From: Magnetospirillum sulfuroxidans
GTDB taxonomy: Bacteria; Pseudomonadota; Alphaproteobacteria; Rhodospirillales; Magnetospirillaceae
Length of the DNA: 64,000 nucleotides
Assembly (NCBI RefSeq): GCF_018224925.1
Contig: NZ_JAGTUF010000008.1
Span: 84,181 to 148,180 of the forward strand
Reading direction: 5' to 3'
Each line of letters starts with the position of its first letter. Within the stretch, counting starts at the first letter, position 1. The position numbers and the translations under genes are program-made. Shown here piece after piece: positions 1 through 7,316 of this stretch. A model generated the notes under the pieces. The model ran no database searches. It saw only the letters and a list, made by a program, of their open reading frames with translations, and was not told the origin of the DNA.

Positions 1-282
1 CTGCTCACGTCCGACAAGAACGTGGAACTGATGCTGCCCATCCTAGCCCTGTGCTGCGACGACGATGGTGAACCACTGCTCGATCTGCCGCAGGACGTGG
101 AGGACCGCCTCTTCGCCGAGGCCGGAGACATCATTCCCGAAACCGTCCTCGCCATCGCCGATTACTGGCGCGCCACCCAAACCGCGCCAGTGCGCCAATC
201 CTCAGGCCCCAAGGTCGGCCGAAACGACCCGTGTCCTTGCGGGTCGGGCAAGAAATTCAAGAGGTGTTGCGGGGCAAACTGA
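1..282 (+). CDS. SEC-C motif protein of the YecA/UPF0149 type, C-terminal part only
   Basis: The reading frame is open from the first base of the window, so the gene begins upstream and only about 93 residues are visible. The C-terminus carries a classic SEC-C zinc-binding motif, [19 protein letters not shown], with the C-x-C and CC ligands intact. The helical region before it fits UPF0149/YecA family proteins, which often end in this motif. SEC-C domains bind zinc and are often found in proteins that contact SecB or the translation machinery; the role here is not known. The stop codon lies only 3 bases from the end of the convergent transposase frame, so the insertion sequence landed immediately downstream without breaking the gene. 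Confidence 0.8.
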   Translation: MLTSDKNVELMLPILALCCDDDGEPLLDLPQDVEDRLFAEAGDIIPETVLAIADYWRATQTAPVRQSSGPKVGRNDPCPCGSGKKFKRCCGAN

Positions 283-285
283 CCG

Positions 286-1174
286 TCAACCGCTGCTCCC
301 ACGGTCCTCACCGGACGGATACTGAGCAATGGGGCCGGGCTCGGAGCCCCGGAGGGGTGGAGAGACCGGCCCCATTGCTTTGAGTTTGGCGGCATGGGCC
401 GCCGGTGTCTGGTAGCCCAGGGCCGAATGCGGCCTGGCGGTGTTGTAGTCGGCGACCCAGGCGGCGATGACGGCTCGGGCCTGGGCCATGCTGGTGAACA
501 CCGTCTCGTTGAGCAGCTCGTCGCGCATGCGGCCGTTGAAGCTCTCGACGAAGCCGTTCTGCATGGGCCTGCCGGGGGCGATGTAGTGCCATTGCATGCA
601 ATGGTCCTGCGCCCATTTCAGCACGGCGTTCGAAGTCAGCTCGGTGCCGTTGTCGGAGACGATCATGCCCGGCTTGCCGCGCTGGGCCACCAGCGCCGAC
701 AACTCGCGGACGACCCGTAGGTCGGAGATCGAGGTGTCGGGCACCGAGGCCAGGCATTCCCGCGTCACATCGTCGACGATGTTGAGCACGCGGAAGCGCC
801 GTCCGCCCTCCATCTGGTCGTGCACGAAATCCAGCGACCAGCGGGCATTGGAAACTGCCTCTACCAGGATCGGCGCCCGACTGCCGACGGCCTTGCGCCG
901 GTTCCGCCGTTTGCGCACGGCCAAGCCTTCCTCGCGGTAGAGCCGGTAGATGCGAGTGATGCCCGACGGCTCGCCGTCCCGCCGCAGCAGGATGAACAGC
1001 CGTCGATAGCCGAAACGGCGCCGCTGCTGGGCGAGGCCGCGCAGCCGCTCGCGCAGATCTGTGTCGTCTGGACGAACCGACCGGTAGCGGATCGTGGTGC
1101 GGTCCACCGCGATGACTGCGCAGGCCCGACGCTCGCTCATCTCGAACAGGCTCCGCAGATGGGCGACAGCTTAG
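286..1174 (-). pseudogene. IS3-family transposase OrfB, 5'-truncated
   Basis: The translation has the OrfB layout of the IS3 family: an HTH_21-like start ([30 protein letters not shown]) followed by an rve integrase core. The DDE residues can be placed at [18 protein letters not shown] and [17 protein letters not shown], so the catalytic core looks complete. An in-frame ATG lies at 1140. The frame continues upstream as [10 protein letters not shown], which is typical OrfB N-terminal sequence, and is then cut off. No orfA and no left inverted repeat follow; the sequence switches to an unrelated ThiF/JAB gene remnant. The element is therefore truncated and probably cannot move on its own. Assignment to the IS407/IS51-like branch is from general resemblance only. 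Confidence 0.85.
325..379. repeat. 14-bp perfect inverted repeat in the transposase 3' end
   Basis: AGCAATGGGGCCGG at 325-338 is the exact reverse complement of 366-379, with a 27-base spacer. It lies near the outer end of the IS3 remnant. It may be a subterminal structure of the element or a hairpin protecting transcript ends; no T-run follows on either strand. Confidence 0.6.
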
Positions 1175-1565
1175 GATGCCACCCGTTTCGACCTTGGGAT
1201 AGCGTGCGACCTCGGCGGCGATGGCTCCATCGACCTCGGCACCGATCCGAATTGCCCATGGCTTGCCGTCCTCAGCCCTGACGATCTTGAACGGTGGCAC
1301 CTGGATATTGCGCCATCTGACTTGGAAGCCTTCGCGGAGGCCCAGAAGCAAGCGCCCACCGTCAATTGGCAGGCCGTTGCGCCGGAAGTCGGCGGTCGCC
1401 AACGTCATAGAAGAGGCAAACAGTGAAACCACGGCATCGGGCAGCGCCATGGTCTGGGAGCCACAGCCTTGGCCGATGTCCCAGCGTTGGTGAGCCGGAC
1501 GCTCAGGGAACAGAGCGTCCTTCAGGCGGGCGTTATGGCGCACCATTTCGTAGGTCGCCCCCACC
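1175..1565 (-). pseudogene. Remnant of a ThiF (E1-like)-JAB fusion gene
   Basis: On the minus strand the frame reads, in order, RWDIGQGCGSQTMALPDAVVS, a stretch ending in LGLREG, then KPWAIRIGAEVDGAIAAEV and PKVETGGIL. The first part resembles the C-terminal end of a ThiF/E1-like adenylyltransferase domain. The last part is the start of a JAB/MPN domain, whose hallmark is an E-T-G-G strand. The frame runs straight into the truncated transposase at about 1175, so the JAMM histidines are lost. The 5' end fades at about 1565, where a Fic-like fragment begins on the other strand. Such E1-JAB fusions occur in bacterial ubiquitin-like modification and defence operons. Only about 130 codons survive. 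The family call is by eye. Confidence 0.55.
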
Positions 1566-1861
1566 AGGTCGCCGATGGAGGGGTTAACCGGTTGCTTGAT
1601 GGTGGCTTTGAAGGAACTCTCACGGCCAAAAAGTGGGCCGCTCTGGGAACGTGCTCGGTCGATACCGCGCAGCGGGACATCAACGACCTGCTGCAGCGTG
1701 AGATGCTGGTGAAAGGTTCCGGCGGAAGCAAAAACACTTGCTATTGGCCCATGAGCTACCAACCGGAGGCAGCAATGTTGGAGACGGAACATGAGACACA
1801 GGTCAGGAATGAAGGTCGCCGATCCCGGTCAGGAGGATCGTTCCCTCTCCAGGCAGGCTGA
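1566..1861 (+). pseudogene. Fic-family protein, C-terminal winged-helix remnant
   Basis: The plus-strand frame carries GVNRLLDGGFEGTLTAKKWAALG, then CSVDTAQRDINDLLQREMLV and KGSGGSKNTCYW. This matches the winged-helix tail typical of Fic/DOC AMP-transferases (TAKKW..L..CS.DTA.RDI.DL...G.L....GGGRST.Y). No Fic core motif (HPFxxGNGR) is present upstream; the frame runs into antisense of the ThiF-JAB remnant. The fragment ends at a TGA at 1859-1861 and overlaps the 3' end of the convergent XRE gene. It is a non-functional leftover, though an in-frame start upstream could still give a short peptide. Confidence 0.55.
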
Positions 1862-2123
1862 CCCGAAGCTCCAGGGTGCCGCCTGCTGCTTCGACGAAGC
1901 GGCGCAGCGTGGACAGGTAGAGATCGGCTTGTCGTTCAATCTTGTGCACGGAAGGTTGCTTGATGCCGAGGCCATCGGCGATCTGTTCCTGGCTGCGCTC
2001 GGCCAAGACACGGAGCGCCCGCAGACCTTCCACCTCGTGCAACAACTCTTCCGCCTTGGCCTTGACGGCCTGGCGGCGCTCCGCCGGCAGACCGGCCATC
2101 ACTTCGTCAAGGGTCCGTCCCAT
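1803..2123 (-). CDS. XRE-family antitoxin-like transcriptional regulator
   Basis: A 106-residue protein that looks complete. It opens MGRTLDEVMAGLPAERRQAV, then has a helix-turn-helix region (RSQEQIADGLGIKQPSVHKIE) and ends with a strand-rich tail (GGTLELRVSLPG). This is the common architecture of the XRE antitoxins that pair with RelE/HigB-like toxins. The ATG at 2123 has a good AAGGAG ribosome site 9 bases upstream. No toxin frame is found next to it: upstream is an IS3 remnant and downstream a Fic remnant. It is probably the surviving half of a toxin-antitoxin pair, or a stand-alone regulator. Confidence 0.75.
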   Translation of the reverse strand: MGRTLDEVMAGLPAERRQAVKAKAEELLHEVEGLRALRVLAERSQEQIADGLGIKQPSVHKIERQADLYLSTLRRFVEAAGGTLELRVSLPGEGTILLTGIGDLHS

Positions 2124-2189
2124 GTCACTTCTCCTTCTTGCGCAAGGTGACCTGCCTGATGTGCCCCCCGGACTTTGGATCGCCGGAGG

Positions 2190-2618
2190 CTAGAGTTTCC
2201 GGCGTTCTATCACGGTGGTTGGGTTTGCGCCCGTTCCAGGCGTAATAGCCGTGGGGCTCACACCGAACAGGGCACATGTCCGGGCCAAGCACAAATCGGC
2301 CTTCTTCGCTGCGTCGATGTGCCGAAAGATCATCGACTAGTCTCCTTGGCGAAGAAGGCCGCAGTTTTTTTAGCAATTCCCCCTCGGCCCGCAGAATCTC
2401 GTTTTCCTTGTGCAGCCGAGCTAGTTCCTTGGCAGTGTCTTCGTGCGGACCCGACAGCAAATCTGCATCACGTGCTTGGCAAGCCACTTGCCCAACGTCG
2501 AACGCCCGATCCCAAGAGCGTCCGCCACCTGCTCGATGGTCCGGCCGCGGGTTTGCACCAGACGCACTGCCTCGCGCTTGAAATCCTCGGTGAATTTCCT
2601 CATCCCGAAACCTGTCAT
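2190..2618 (-). pseudogene. Second IS3-family remnant (orfA with frameshifts, start of orfB)
   Basis: OrfA starts at the ATG at 2618 and reads MTGFGMRKFTEDFKREAV, then an HTH region (RTIEQVADALGIGRSTLGKW). The frame breaks near 2475. The sense continues in the next frame as DADLLSGPHEDTAKELARL and KENEILRAEGELLKK, the usual leucine-zipper end of OrfA. A one-base deletion explains the break. Another shift follows, and the first 40 or so codons of orfB can be read (MIFRHIDAAKKADL, then CALFGVSP and YYAWNGRKP). The rest of orfB is missing. It differs in sequence from the element at 286-1174, so two separate IS3 insertions occurred here. Confidence 0.7.
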
Positions 2619-2988
2619 CTGACTGTCCTTCGTGCAAGGTGAGCATGCACGCTCTCCACTCTTTCCGGGCAAATCAAGATGACTATAAGTAACATTGGTT
2701 GGGCGCAAATCCCATCGTTCGGTGGAATCTCATGCTGACAAATTGCTTGCCCCCCAAGGGGCCTTGCCCCTCTCGGCCCCCCTGGGGCCGTTCACCCCGC
2801 GCACTCACCCAGGTTCACCTCAGATCCACGAAAGGCCCTTTATGCCCCAAGCCTGCTCATGGGCAAGGGGCGCTACGCTCAAGCCCTTGCCCACTGCGCG
2901 GGCCCGGGGCAAGCGGTCCTTGCGCGGCTCCGAGGTTCACAAAGATGTTTGCGATACAGATTCGGAAGGGGTAGAATCACAGGTAGAT
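2619..2988. other. Non-coding GC-palindromic stretch
   Basis: No convincing gene is seen. Between about 2745 and 2950 the sequence is rich in short self-complementary blocks of GGGGC/GCCCC type (for example CCCCCAAGGGGCC at the start). Open frames exist on both strands, but their translations are Pro/Arg/Ser-rich and look like chance. It may be a decayed repetitive extragenic element. Confidence 0.4.
2861..2892. repeat. 9-bp inverted repeat GGGCAAGGG / CCCTTGCCC
   Basis: Perfect arms at 2861-2869 and 2884-2892 with a 14-base spacer, inside the palindrome-rich non-coding stretch. Related GGGGCAAG and CTTGCCCC words recur nearby at 2755-2775 and 2905-2920, which suggests a small repeat family rather than one chance hairpin. 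Confidence 0.45.
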
Positions 2989-3162
2989 ATGAACACGGTT
3001 CGGGTTAATTCTGTGGATGGAATACAAATGGTGACGGGGGGATTAGGCTTCGATGTGAAAATTTTGCGGAAAATCATTTCCCTTAGGAAAATGGAAGACC
3101 AAGAGCGAGAGGAAGTTGATCAGCTGCTTGAGCTTTATAAGGCTGCTCTTGGCATGGTCTGA
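2989..3162 (+). CDS. Small protein of unknown function (57 aa)
   Basis: ATG at 2989, product 57 residues, ending EREEVDQLLELYKAALGMV. The C-terminal two thirds look like one amphipathic, charged helix (DVKILRKIISLRKMEDQ). No family is recognised. Base composition is lower in GC than the flanks, as in acquired DNA. Support for a real gene is indirect: a strong intrinsic terminator of matching orientation begins 35 bases after the stop. The ribosome site is weak (AGG only). A longer in-frame start at 2695 would add the low-complexity stretch upstream and is less likely. Confidence 0.35.
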   Translation: MNTVRVNSVDGIQMVTGGLGFDVKILRKIISLRKMEDQEREEVDQLLELYKAALGMV

Positions 3163-3196
3163 TCATTTCAGGCGTTAATTTGATGTGTGGATCTGA

Positions 3197-3230
3197 CAGG
3201 CGGCCCCATTGTGGGCCGCCTGATTTTATT
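3197..3230 (+). terminator. Intrinsic terminator after the small ORF
   Basis: A 10-bp perfect stem CAGGCGGCCC / GGGCCGCCTG (3197-3206 with 3213-3222), a 6-base loop and then GATTTTATT. Oriented for plus-strand transcription. Confidence 0.75.
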
Positions 3231-3298
3231 CATAGGGGGGGCAATTTCGAGCGGGCTGCCGATCGGTTGCTTGATCTGTGTCGGGTTGCCCAGGACAT

Positions 3299-3324
3299 GG
3301 CGCGGGATTATTCCGCGCCTTTTT
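3299..3324 (+). terminator. Second terminator-like hairpin, plus orientation
   Basis: Stem GGCGCGG / CCGCGCC (3299-3305 with 3313-3319) followed by TTTTT at 3320-3324. It overlaps the 3' end of the convergent histidine kinase and would block plus-strand read-through into it. Confidence 0.5.
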
Positions 3325-5440
3325 GGCTCTGCCTTTCGACGGGCAGGCTGAAGCAGAAGGTCGCCCCCTGATCGGGACCGTCGCTTCGGCCCCAGATGGC
3401 GCCGCCATGGGCAGTGATGATGGAACGGCATAGCGCCAGCCCGACGCCGGAGCCGTCAATGCCGCTGTTGGGGTGCAGGCGCTGAAATATCTGGAACAGC
3501 CGTTCACTCTCGCTCGGATCGAAGCCGCGGCCGTTGTCGACGATGCAGATGTTCCAAAAGCCGCCGTCGCGTGTGGCGCTGACGGTGACCTGTGGCGGCC
3601 GATCGGGGGAACGGTATTTCAGTGCGTTGCCCATCAGGTTTTGCAGCACGCGCATGATTTGGCCGGAATCGGCGGCGACGGTGGGCATCGGGCCGATGTC
3701 AATTTGAGCTTGGCTGTCTTGGATGCTGGCCACCAAGTTGGCGCGGGCGTCGGCGGCGACAGCGTTCAGGTCGGAGGTTTGAAAGTCCCAAGTCTGACGC
3801 CGGACCCGCGAATATTCAAGCAGATCGGAAATCATCCGCGACATCCGCTTGGCGCCATCGACGGCAAAGCCGATGAAGTCGCGCCCTTCCTGATCCAGTT
3901 TTTCGCCATAGCGGCGATCGACCAGCGCCAGATAGCTGGCCACCATGCGCAAAGGCTCTTGCAGATCATGGGAGATGGCATAGGAAAAGCGCTGGTGCTC
4001 GGCGTTGGAACGGGCCAGTTCCTGTTCCAGATACTTGCGTTCGCTGATATCCATGACGCTGACCAAAACCATGGCCTCGCCTTGCAGATGGCCGAAAGCA
4101 GCAGAGAGTAAGGCGGTGAAGCGCTGGCCATCGGCCCGCTTCAGCACCGTTTCCATATTACGGATGCAGCCGTCCTTGGCCAGGGCTTCAACCATGCGGG
4201 TGCGGTCAAGCGGGTTTTCCCAGAAATTGGGCGCAATCTTACCCTTGGCGTCGGCTTGCGGAACCTGGAAGGCTTCCGCCGCCTGGGTGTTGATATAGAC
4301 CACCACGCTGTCGGAACGCCGTGTCACCACCAGCGGCAATGGCGAGATATCGGCGATCAGGCGGAAGCGTTCTTCGCTTTCCTGCAAGGCCGCCAGGGAA
4401 TGCTGCAATTGGGCGGTCTGACTTTCCACCTCACGCGATAAGGTGTCGATATGCTCACGCTCGGTGGCCCGCAGTTTTTCCGAGGCGCTCAGGTGCTTGC
4501 GTTCCGCCCGAACCATCCCCCAAGCCAGCAGAAAGATGCCTAAGGTCAAGGCAAGCTGAATGCCGCCATGGATCTGCGCTTCGCGCCACCACTGGCGCAA
4601 CAGGCGTTCATGGCTGATGCCGACGTTGACGACCAGGGAATAACCAGGAACCTGGGTAAAGCCGACGGTGCGCGTCTTCTCGTCGGCCGTACTGACGATT
4701 TCGGCGACACTGCCGCTTTCCCCCAATTCGCTATAGGCCTGAAACACCGACGAACCGGTGATGGGACGGCCGATGCTTTGCGGCACATAGGGGTGACGGG
4801 CAAAGAGGACGCCCTCGGTCGAAAAAATGCCGGCGGCGTCGCCGTCACCAGGGGTCCCGGCTCGCAAGGGGGCGGCGAGCAATTCCGGGTCGATGGCCAT
4901 TCCAGCCATGCCGAGAAAGCGTCCGTCAGGGCTGATCACCGGGCGCGAGGCGAACCAGGCCATGCTTTCGGTCAAATAATCGATGGCCGGTGGCGACACC
5001 GCCATGCGGTCTTCGCTCCAATGACGCCGCTGAAACTGATAATGCAAACGATCGGAAACATCCACCGACAGGATCTGCGGCGGTATTTCCGCTTGGCGGC
5101 GCACGACTTGGCGTAAAATGCCATCGCCATCGATGAAGGACAGCGCCTGGATTTCGTTGGCGGTGGCCAGTTTCGGCCGCAAGGGTTCTAAAATTCCGGG
5201 GGGAACGGGGCCTTGCGAGGGGATACGACTGACCGCTTCTTGCAGTAATCGGTCAAGCAATTGCATGCTGGCCAGAACCCGTTGGGCTGCGGCATTGGAC
5301 AGGGCGAGCGCCAGTTCGCGACCGGAATCAAGGTGGCGTTGGCGCGAATAAGCCAGTTGCGCCGCCGACATGACAGAGGTGGTCAATGCCAAAAGAGCGG
5401 CAGCGCCCCAGATGCGAAGACTACGCCGACGAAAATCCAT
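3308..5440 (-). CDS. Membrane sensor histidine kinase (dCache-PAS-HisKA-HATPase)
   Basis: About 710 residues from the ATG at 5440. A first membrane helix lies at about residues 10-28 (IWGAAALLALTTSVMSA) and a second at about 292-312. The periplasmic part between them resembles a double-Cache sensor. It is followed by a coiled linker, a PAS domain (about 360-470), a HisKA-type dimerisation helix with phospho-His in SYAISHDLQEPLR (about residue 491) and an HATPase (N-box QNLMGNALKY, G1 VDNGRGFD, G2 GSGVGLAL). The HDLQEPLR H-box is typical of the bacteriophytochrome-like class. No response regulator is adjacent, so this is an orphan kinase. A longer frame to 5539 exists, but its first 33 residues do not look like protein and the membrane helix fits the later start. 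Confidence 0.88.
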   Translation of the reverse strand: MDFRRRSLRIWGAAALLALTTSVMSAAQLAYSRQRHLDSGRELALALSNAAAQRVLASMQLLDRLLQEAVSRIPSQGPVPPGILEPLRPKLATANEIQALSFIDGDGILRQVVRRQAEIPPQILSVDVSDRLHYQFQRRHWSEDRMAVSPPAIDYLTESMAWFASRPVISPDGRFLGMAGMAIDPELLAAPLRAGTPGDGDAAGIFSTEGVLFARHPYVPQSIGRPITGSSVFQAYSELGESGSVAEIVSTADEKTRTVGFTQVPGYSLVVNVGISHERLLRQWWREAQIHGGIQLALTLGIFLLAWGMVRAERKHLSASEKLRATEREHIDTLSREVESQTAQLQHSLAALQESEERFRLIADISPLPLVVTRRSDSVVVYINTQAAEAFQVPQADAKGKIAPNFWENPLDRTRMVEALAKDGCIRNMETVLKRADGQRFTALLSAAFGHLQGEAMVLVSVMDISERKYLEQELARSNAEHQRFSYAISHDLQEPLRMVASYLALVDRRYGEKLDQEGRDFIGFAVDGAKRMSRMISDLLEYSRVRRQTWDFQTSDLNAVAADARANLVASIQDSQAQIDIGPMPTVAADSGQIMRVLQNLMGNALKYRSPDRPPQVTVSATRDGGFWNICIVDNGRGFDPSESERLFQIFQRLHPNSGIDGSGVGLALCRSIITAHGGAIWGRSDGPDQGATFCFSLPVERQSQKGAE

Positions 5441-5580
5441 GAGCTTGGACTGCCATCCCCATTCATTACGCCCAGAAGACGTATTGTGGGGGGCCGTTCT
5501 AGGCGTGGCAAGCGCGCAATCTAAAGGTTGACGGATCAATGCTTATGGGTGTGTGCATATCTCGCCGTTGTCGGCCAGGG

Positions 5581-5961
5581 CTATTCGCGACGGCGTTCAA
5601 TTTCGATGCCGACCGAGGCGGCTTCGGCGTAGACGTCGAGCTTTTCCGCCCGGATGCGGACCGAGCGGACGCGTGGATCGACCAGGCACAGGGCGGCGAT
5701 GTTTTCCGCCAAGGTTTCCACCAGATTGATGTGACCTTCCGCCAGCATACGCTTGATGCCCTCGATGACGTCTTCGTATGACACCACATTGGCGATATCG
5801 TCGGACAGAGGACCGGCTTGTTCCAGAACCGCCATCTCGACATTGATGCGGACACGTTGCGGCGCCAGAAGTTCGTGGGCATGAATGCCAATCAGGCATT
5901 TCAGCACCAGATCGCGAACCAGGATGCGGTAGATTCTGGCGTCGCCGGACTGTGCGAACAT
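5581..5961 (-). CDS. folB: Dihydroneopterin aldolase
   Basis: A 126-residue protein of the FolB/FolX fold. It begins with the conserved RILVRDLVLKCLIGIHAHE region (substrate-binding LxGxHxxE area). It continues QRVRINVEMAV, VSYEDVIEGIKRML, and the catalytic-site strand INLVETLAENIA, then a C-terminal strand with VGIEIERR. FolB cleaves 7,8-dihydroneopterin to 6-hydroxymethyl-7,8-dihydropterin and glycolaldehyde in folate synthesis. It sits 13 bases downstream of folK on the same strand, so the two consecutive pathway steps are probably co-transcribed. The ATG at 5961 has an AAAGAGGA ribosome site. Confidence 0.92.
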   Translation of the reverse strand: MFAQSGDARIYRILVRDLVLKCLIGIHAHELLAPQRVRINVEMAVLEQAGPLSDDIANVVSYEDVIEGIKRMLAEGHINLVETLAENIAALCLVDPRVRSVRIRAEKLDVYAEAASVGIEIERRRE

Positions 5962-5974
5962 GACGTATCCTCTT

Positions 5975-6472
5975 TCAGATCAGGGCGTTGTCGACCACGA
6001 TCACCTGATCGTCGTCATCGGCGGGCAGGGCCGCCAGCAATTGGGCGATGGTCAGCCCGGCCACCGGGTGAATAACGTCCGCCGCCAAATCCGCCAGCGG
6101 TGCCAGGGCGAAGCGGCGTTCGGTCAGGCGCGGGTGGGGGATGCTCAGCTGCGGCAGATCGACGATATTGTCGCCGTGCAGCAAGATATCCAGGTCGATC
6201 AGCCGCGGGCCGTAACGGCGCGACGCCACCCGTCCTAATTCATCTTCCAGGACTTTCAACCGACCCAGCAGAGCCTGGGGCGCAAGGGCGGTTTCCAGGC
6301 AGGCCGCCATGTTGAGGAAGGCTGGTTGGTCGGTGACGTAAAGCGGCGCGGTTTCATAAACCCGCGAGAGCCGGGCGACCTGTCCCAATTGGGACAGGGC
6401 GGCGAGGGCGGTGCGTAAATTGGCGGCACGGTCGCCCAGATTGGTGCCCAATCCCAGATAAACGCTTGCCAT
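5975..6472 (-). CDS. folK: 2-amino-4-hydroxy-6-hydroxymethyldihydropteridine pyrophosphokinase
   Basis: A 165-residue HPPK. It starts at the ATG at 6472 with MASVYLGLGTNLGDRAANLR, the conserved N-terminal G-x-N-x-GD signature. The catalytic signature R.YGPRLIDLDILLHGD, with the Mg-binding D-x-D, and PHPRLTERRFALAPL are also present. HPPK transfers pyrophosphate from ATP to the pterin made by FolB, whose gene follows 13 bases downstream. The open frame extends to 6631, but the added part is Arg/Pro-rich and does not match the family, so the later start is preferred. Confidence 0.92.
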   Translation of the reverse strand: MASVYLGLGTNLGDRAANLRTALAALSQLGQVARLSRVYETAPLYVTDQPAFLNMAACLETALAPQALLGRLKVLEDELGRVASRRYGPRLIDLDILLHGDNIVDLPQLSIPHPRLTERRFALAPLADLAADVIHPVAGLTIAQLLAALPADDDDQVIVVDNALI

Positions 6473-6548
6473 TGCTCCTGCCCTTGGCCTTGGAAGGGCG
6501 CAACAATCCTCCGAAACGGCGGTTAAGGCAAGCGGTGTGTGCGTGGGG

Positions 6549-7232
6549 TCAGTTGGAAGCCAGATCCAACGGCGCCGCCCAGCCCGAAGACATGGCGATG
6601 CGAACCGCCTGCGCCCGGTTGGCGGCGCCAATCTTGCGGTAAACGTTGCGCAGATGCACCTTGATGGTGATTTCCTGCAATTCCAGAACGATGGCGATTT
6701 CCTTGTTGGTGCGGCCTTCCACCAGCAGCGCCAGGATTTCCGATTCGCGTCGCGACAATTTGTCGAAAGGGGCGGGGATTTCGCCGGTGCGGGTCGGGGT
6801 CGGCTGGCGCGGCATCATCGGCGCCTGCACCGGATCTTCGAAGAAAGTGGAGGAGGGCAGGTACTTTTCCCCCGACAGCACCAAGCGCAACGCGTTGACC
6901 ATGGCGGCGCCGCTGACGGTTTTGGGAATGAACCCGGCGGCTCCGGCCTGGACGGCGGCGACCACGTGGTCACGGGTGGAAAATCCGGAAACGATGACCA
7001 CCGGCACGTCCGGGCATTGCTTGCGCACGCTCTCCAGCCCCTTGAGGCCATCCATGCCCGGCATCATCAGGTCAAGCAAGATCAATCCCAAGGTGGGGGC
7101 GTTGCTTGCGGCGGCCAGAGCCTCGGACAGGTTCGAGGCGTCCAGAATTTCCGCCGAAGAATCGAGTTCGTGCAAAAAGGGCTTCAGCCCGTCACGCACA
7201 AGTTTGTGGTCATCTGCGACCAATATCTGCAT
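6549..7232 (-). CDS. NarL/FixJ-type response regulator
   Basis: A 227-residue protein from the ATG at 7232, which has a strong GAAGGAG site. The receiver domain opens MQILVADDHKLVRDGL (acidic pocket), with the phospho-acceptor Asp in LILLDLMMPGMDG and a conserved Lys in GFIPKTVSG. The C-terminal LuxR-type HTH reads LSRRESEILALLVEGRTNKE and VHLRNVYRKIGA. It lies 84 bases downstream of a hybrid histidine kinase on the same strand, so the two form a natural two-component pair. Target genes are unknown. Confidence 0.9.
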   Translation of the reverse strand: MQILVADDHKLVRDGLKPFLHELDSSAEILDASNLSEALAAASNAPTLGLILLDLMMPGMDGLKGLESVRKQCPDVPVVIVSGFSTRDHVVAAVQAGAAGFIPKTVSGAAMVNALRLVLSGEKYLPSSTFFEDPVQAPMMPRQPTPTRTGEIPAPFDKLSRRESEILALLVEGRTNKEIAIVLELQEITIKVHLRNVYRKIGAANRAQAVRIAMSSGWAAPLDLASN

Positions 7233-7316
7233 ATCACGCTCCTTCGCCCCGACCGACGGACCGGATTGATAGTACGAAAGCATAGAGGGACAAATCGCCA
7301 TGAACAATGGCAACCA

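Noticed and set aside
308..1792. 494-codon minus frame across the first IS remnant
   Set aside because: Only its upstream part (1175-1565) is sensible as ThiF-JAB; the rest is an out-of-frame reading of the transposase.
3308..5539. Longer start (5539) for the dCache histidine kinase
   Set aside because: The additional 33 residues are not protein-like and would put the first membrane helix after a long odd leader.
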